Shown: positions 59,301-64,000 of the stretch, in pieces
Layout: every line of letters begins with the position of its first letter
How positions within the stretch are numbered: position 1 is the first letter of the stretch
Assembly (NCBI GenBank): GCA_022749755.1
Contig: CM040451.1
Span: 15,818,825-15,882,824, forward strand
Source of the DNA: Azadirachta indica
Lineage: Eukaryota; Streptophyta; Magnoliopsida; Sapindales; Meliaceae
DNA: 64,000 bases
Direction of reading: 5' to 3'
Program-made: the position numbers and the translations under genes
Notes under the pieces: model-generated
What the model saw: only the letters and a program-made list of their open reading frames with translations
What the model was told of the DNA's origin: nothing
The model's database searches: none

Positions 59301-61341
59301 GATTGAACATGAACTATATTCAAATTTTAAACTGAAAAATAAATAACACTAAAAGCTTATTTGTCTTTGCTAAAATTTAAATTATTTTATTCAAATATTT
59401 AAGAGTTATTTTTTTTTAATTTTTATATGAAAACTTATTAAAAATGTTTGAATGTATTTAAATATTCATAAACAAGTTCTTAATAAAATTAAATATTTTA
59501 TTTTTTAATAATACTCTTAGTTCGTTACTCAATATTTATATATATAAAAAATTTACATATTAGTTTTAGATTTTTTAAGATATAAAAATGTCAATATATT
59601 AGTTTTAAATTTTGAATGTATATATGTCAACATATAAGTTTCAAATTCTTTATTTTTATAAAAATAAATAATTTAATATTTATATTGGGACATTTAAAGT
59701 AAAAAAAAAATAAAAATTTAAATCAAATTTAGATTTTAATTAAATTTATATATCAATCATATACAAACTTTAGAAAAAAAAAATGAACAATATCTAAATT
59801 GTTTAATCACAAAAACTATCTATTAGGAAAATTGTAACTAATAACTTACTGGCTTCTTGGATTGATAATTCGCTGCGTACATTAATTGGCTGTGTTATCC
59901 ATTTCGGAGATCAACAAGCTTTTTTCAGATCAATAGATGTAAGGAAATAATTTCCAGAGAGGATGCTGATATCCTACTTTTAGGCTTATTATCTCGTCAT
60001 CTCTTACATTTTTCGACAACTTATGAACTTGTCCTTTTAGCCTCGCAAAAAATTTGGACAAGTAGCTTTTCCAATGTTAGTTAACTTTATTTGGATAAAA
60101 AATATAATTACATTACTACCCTTAATTATTTTAAAACTTACAACTAGAGTTAATTTCATTCGGTTATGTAATATATTTAGGTTGTAATTATTAAGGTTAT
60201 ACATAGAAAAATAAGTCATTATTACTCTATTGGTTTGTAAAAATTAATTTTTCCTGAAATATTTATAAAAAAAAAATTGAAAGAAGGAAAGGAGAATTGG
60301 TTTTCGTATCATAATCCTTTCCTCTTTCCTACTAGCTAGTTTCTCACCAAGCAAAGATAATCTAAATCAATCACTGCAAGGAGAGAAGGAGAAAGTGAGA
60401 AGTTGTTGCAGGCTTGTTGGAGGCTAATGGTGGTGGGTGGTTGCTGCTAGTTTTGAATTTAGGGTTTGTTTTGCTTCTAATTTAATTTTAATTTTAAATT
60501 ATGTTAATTAACACAATTCAAATCAAATTTATCTTAAGATATTTAATTATTGTCATCAGTGAAAATTTAATTGATAATGAAATATTATTTACAAAATTAA
60601 TTTATTATTTATAAATTTTTTTACATAAATATAAATTAAATTAAAGTACGTAACCTAAAAAAAGTAAGAGCAGGAAATAACAGGATAAGACTAAAGGCGG
60701 CAATAGAGGATTTGTCAAAATTTAAAGGGATGATACAGTGAAAGCCTAGAAACAGGGGTATCCGCGGTTCTCACTAATTTAACATTAGTAATTTTGTACA
60801 AGTAATTTTAGTCTTATTAAGGTTTTCTTTGCTAGTAATAAATTAAGTTTTTAATTATATTCTCAATTGATCATTAATTTTTCACACGCACGATATATCT
60901 GGTCAATGAGAGAACGACAGCTGACAGGTCTGAATTATTTTATTGGCAGAAATTCTTGCGAGACTTGAATTTGTTTAATGGCCAGATACCTGCTGCAATG
61001 AAGTAACATGACCAGAATTAAGAAATATTAAACTTATATTTCCGAACATTTTCCAGCCCCTTCATTTCGGTGTAATACAACGAAAAAGTTAGATAAAATT
61101 TTCAAAGAATCTGAAACTTAATATACTACACAAACACATAAAACGAACTCTCCCAATTAAAAATAGTGTCACAGAAATTAGTTTAACGAATTTAAACTCG
61201 AGGTCTACGTGCATATATAGTGCAGCTAGTATTGTCCACTGCATTGTATTGCATTGCAGAATCAGAGCCTGAGAGTTAATTCATTAAGTGACCAAGGCAA
61301 GGCAAGGGAAATAATAACAAGCATTCAGCTAGCTAGGACCG
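56373..61341. other. Intergenic, no supported gene; promoter of the ankyrin gene at its end
   Basis: AT-rich with only random frames. At about 59840-59950 a short plus-strand stretch (SWIDNSLRTLIGCVIHFGD) faintly resembles the DUF659 region of hAT transposases, too weak to call. TATATAG at about 61214-61220 lies some 125 bp before the ankyrin-gene ATG and may be its TATA box. Confidence 0.45.
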
Positions 61342-64000
61342 ATGGCGACAACAGAAGTCAACTTAACCGGTGGCAAACGAACAGGATATGAGAGCAGAGT
61401 CGACATGCCAGGAGTAGGACTAGTTGGTGATTCGATACAAACCCTCGAAAATGGAGAGCCAATTAATATTAACCAGAATGGAATCTCCAGTCCTCCAACC
61501 ACGGAGCCTTCCCTCCATCTGCTTCACGGTAAGCTCTGTGCTCTATCTCTCTTTCTGTTTCTCTCTCCACATGCATGCATGCGCCACATACACAAATATT
61601 GTCACATTTAAAATATATTTCTTTTTTAAAAAATAAAGAGATATTGTCACATTCTTCTCCAAAAGTTTGAGATTGTATCATTTAAATAAAAAAATTAAAA
61701 ATGTATCACTTACCTACTCTACTCCAATTACGTTTAACCGTCGGTCGACTGTTAGTTTTAAGGACAAAAATATAAATATTACAAGATTTGATTGTTATTT
61801 TTATATCTAACAAAATAAAAGCACTTTACTCATCACAAAATTCTTACAAAGAAAAATCAACATAGGAAATGAATATGAAAAGATAGTTTCTCAAGATTTT
61901 ATGAGAGAATGTGTGTTAAAGAACAATGAGAGAGGGAAAAAGAGAGAATTACTACATAAATCAAGACCATCTGAAAAAAAGAAAAGTTTATTTATCAAGA
62001 TAAGTCAATCAAAAGTTTGAATATCATACATTTTTTATTTAAATTAAGACCCATCAAAAGAAAATTTTATTTTCTTAGAAATTTGTAGTAATTATTTGTT
62101 TAAATTTTTGCTCACTGGAGATTGAAGTATATCAAATCATGCCTAAACTTTAGAATAAATTAGGGCATTAGAGTTAATTTATCATTTGGGCCAGTTTGAC
62201 TAACCGTCAAAGGAAGCAAGTGGCACATTCTCAATTTTTTTCAATTTAAGTGATAAAATTTCAAATCTTAGAAGAGAAATGTGATAATATCCCTATAAAT
62301 AAATTGGCATTACTTATTTAAAAATTTACTTGAATACTTTTTTTTGCTCTTTGAAGACAGAAAATTATACTACGAAAAATGTGTGCCCCTTTATAAGGCT
62401 GCATTAAGAGGTGACGTGGAGGAAGCTAAGAATTTGCTAAGTAAATATCCTGACATGCGATGTGCTGCCATAACATATGGATACCAAACTGTTCTTCATG
62501 TGGCAGCAGGGGCAAGACAAACCCGTTTTATAGCTGAGATTATAGAATTGATGGAACCCAAAGAATTGGCGCTGCAAGATCGAAATGGGAATACCGCCTT
62601 TTGTTTTGCTGTTGTAGCTGGTAACATGGAAATTGCTCAAATGATGCTTGCAAAAAACCAAAAGTTGATGAATATCCGAGGCGGTCAAAATATGACACCA
62701 CTTTACTTGGCTGCTTTGTTTGGACAAAGGAAAATATCAACACTTTTGTATAAGGAAAGTTCATTGGCATTGAAACTAGACGACCGAAGAGCTATATTTT
62801 TTATCAGTATCAACACTGGTCTATACGGTAAGCGTACACTGTGTGTGTGAACCCTATATTCGTAGAGTTTCTAAAAAGTAACAAAAAAATTGTAAATTTC
62901 AATAAATTAATCCTATATATAATTCTTTATACATAACAGAGAGTTGTTTTTAAAATAACAAAATTGTGAATTTCGATGAATTTATTATAAGAAAACCTCT
63001 TTGTATATACTATTTTAAGCATCTTCTTTATAGTTCTGCATCTTTTTTAATATTTCCCTAATGTATATATAAAATGTTTTCTGGTGGTGCTCTTGACAAA
63101 TTTTGCTGAATTATATAATCATTCAGACCTGGCGTTGAAATTGCTAAAGGACGATAAAGATCTAGCTGTGGCTCGTCACGTGGAGTATGGTACGGCCTTG
63201 CATGTATTGGCTCGAAATCCCTCAGCATTCAATGCGAGAAGACCGGATCTGTTGGATAGGCTTATCAACTCCTGTTAGTTCCCTTCAATACTCAATATCA
63301 ACAATGCTCATTACTACTATCTATGTTCTATAGACATGATCTATTTAGTTCTCTTCAATAGTCAATACAAATTGAATTCTGGATTTTGAATATGTCTGCA
63401 GCAGCAGTTAATTATTGTCACTTTCAGATGATAACTTGCTTTTCACTCTCAGTTCCAGGAAATATATCCACTGACGATCGGAAGATGATGTCTACTCAAG
63501 CCCTTGAACTAGTCAAGTGTCTATGGAAAGAAATAATGTTACTAGATCATGCGGATGTTCTAGAACTTATCAGAGAACCTTCAAAATTATTATTCGACGC
63601 AGCTAAAGTGGGCAATTTTGAATTCTTGGCTGTGCTCATTCGGTCTTATCCTGATTTGGTTCATGAATTAGATGAAGATAATCGAAGCATATTTCATATT
63701 GCTGTTATGTATCGTCATATCAATATATTCAATCTAATAAATGAGATAGGCTTCAATAAAGACTTGATAGCGACCTATAAGGATATAAAAGAGAATAACA
63801 TATTACATCTAGCTGCGAAGTATCCACCTCCAAATCCAGTCACTGTCGTATCAGGTTCAGCTTTAGAAATGCAGCAAGAATTATTGACATTTAAGGTAAA
63901 ATTCCGCTTTTCTCCCTTGTGTTATTTTATATTTTTTTATATATGGGACAATTCTCGAGCTTATATGTTCTGCATAGATAACACCAAGTACTTTTTCTTC
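61342..64000 (+). CDS. Ankyrin-repeat membrane protein, ACD6/ITN1-like (5' part, runs off the window)
   Basis: Exons by splice sites and phase: 61342-61528, 62357-62827, 63127-63273, 63453-63895; all junctions GT-AG and the frame stays open (about 416 residues). An N-terminal Gly/Asn-rich region (about 60 residues) precedes ankyrin repeats from about residue 70: CVPLYKAALRGDVEEAKNLL, QTVLHVAAGARQ, NTAFCFAVVAGNMEIAQMML, MTPLYLAALFGQ, later GTALHVLARNP, LLFDAAKVGNFEFLAVLI, RSIFHIAVMYRH and NNILHLAAKYP. Plants' ankyrin-TM family (ACD6, ITN1) has such repeats followed by a PGG domain and transmembrane helices at the plasma membrane, acting in defence or stress responses; that C-terminal part lies beyond 64000. 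Intron 1 holds a MITE. Confidence 0.85.
61638..62293. mobile_element. MITE in intron 1 of the ankyrin gene
   Basis: About 656 bp. Left end GAGATATTGTCACATT and complement of right end GGGATATTATCACATT form inverted repeats extending about 70 bp (AAAAGTTTGAGATTGTATCA versus AAGATTTGAAATTTTATCA). ATAAA occurs directly outside both ends, a possible target duplication. It fills most of the 828-bp intron and leaves the splice sites untouched. Confidence 0.75.

Noticed and set aside
59840..59950. Short stretch resembling hAT transposase DUF659
   Set aside because: Only about 35 residues of weak similarity, and no neighbouring dimerisation domain or terminal repeats.

Overview
The window is nuclear DNA of a dicot plant. 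It has GT-AG introns, very AT-rich spacers, plant-type UGT and chalcone-synthase-like genes, and many plant transposons (Ty1-copia, Ty3-gypsy, L1-type LINE, CACTA, hAT and MITEs). The polyketide synthase and UGT types would fit a woody order such as Sapindales (for example Rutaceae), but that is inference. One run of 100 N (45905-46004) marks a draft-assembly join.

Layout. 0.6-9.3 kb: a tandem duplication carries two intact single-exon UGT88-like glycosyltransferase genes (2454-3881 and 7726-9153). By my count their proteins differ at 26 of 475 residues. A small transposon sits in the promoter of the first copy only. 10.2-20.1 kb and 32.2-40.2 kb: a birth-and-death array of type III polyketide synthase (PKS) genes. 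I find four copies of one promoter/5'UTR, but only one leads an intact gene (37891-39374). One copy ends exactly at its start codon (13449), one leads a pseudogene with two clear lesions (16964-18416), and one is a promoter orphaned by a tandem duplication (about 35440-35830). The flanks are full of foldback elements, MITEs, a CACTA end, an hAT MITE with a target-site duplication, and a decayed ~90-bp tandem array.

20-32 kb is gene-free and holds foldback elements and a minus-strand Ty1-copia relic (LTR 30811-32111, broken gag to 28560) with a second transposon nested in gag. 40-45 kb is repeat-derived. 46.0-56.4 kb is a minus-strand Ty3-gypsy relic: LTRs at both ends, decayed RNase H and integrase on the minus strand, and a separate gag-like/coiled-coil reading frame on the opposite strand between pol and the 3' LTR, the layout known for the Tat lineage. 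A 5'-truncated LINE is inserted in it. 56.4-61.3 kb shows no gene. From 61342 to the window edge lies the 5' part of an ankyrin-repeat gene of the ACD6/ITN1 type.

How genes may work together: the one intact PKS would build a polyketide or phenylpropanoid-type scaffold, and UGT88-family enzymes commonly glucosylate such phenolics. That the two are clustered for one pathway is a hypothesis resting only on proximity. No tRNA, rRNA or CRISPR was seen.
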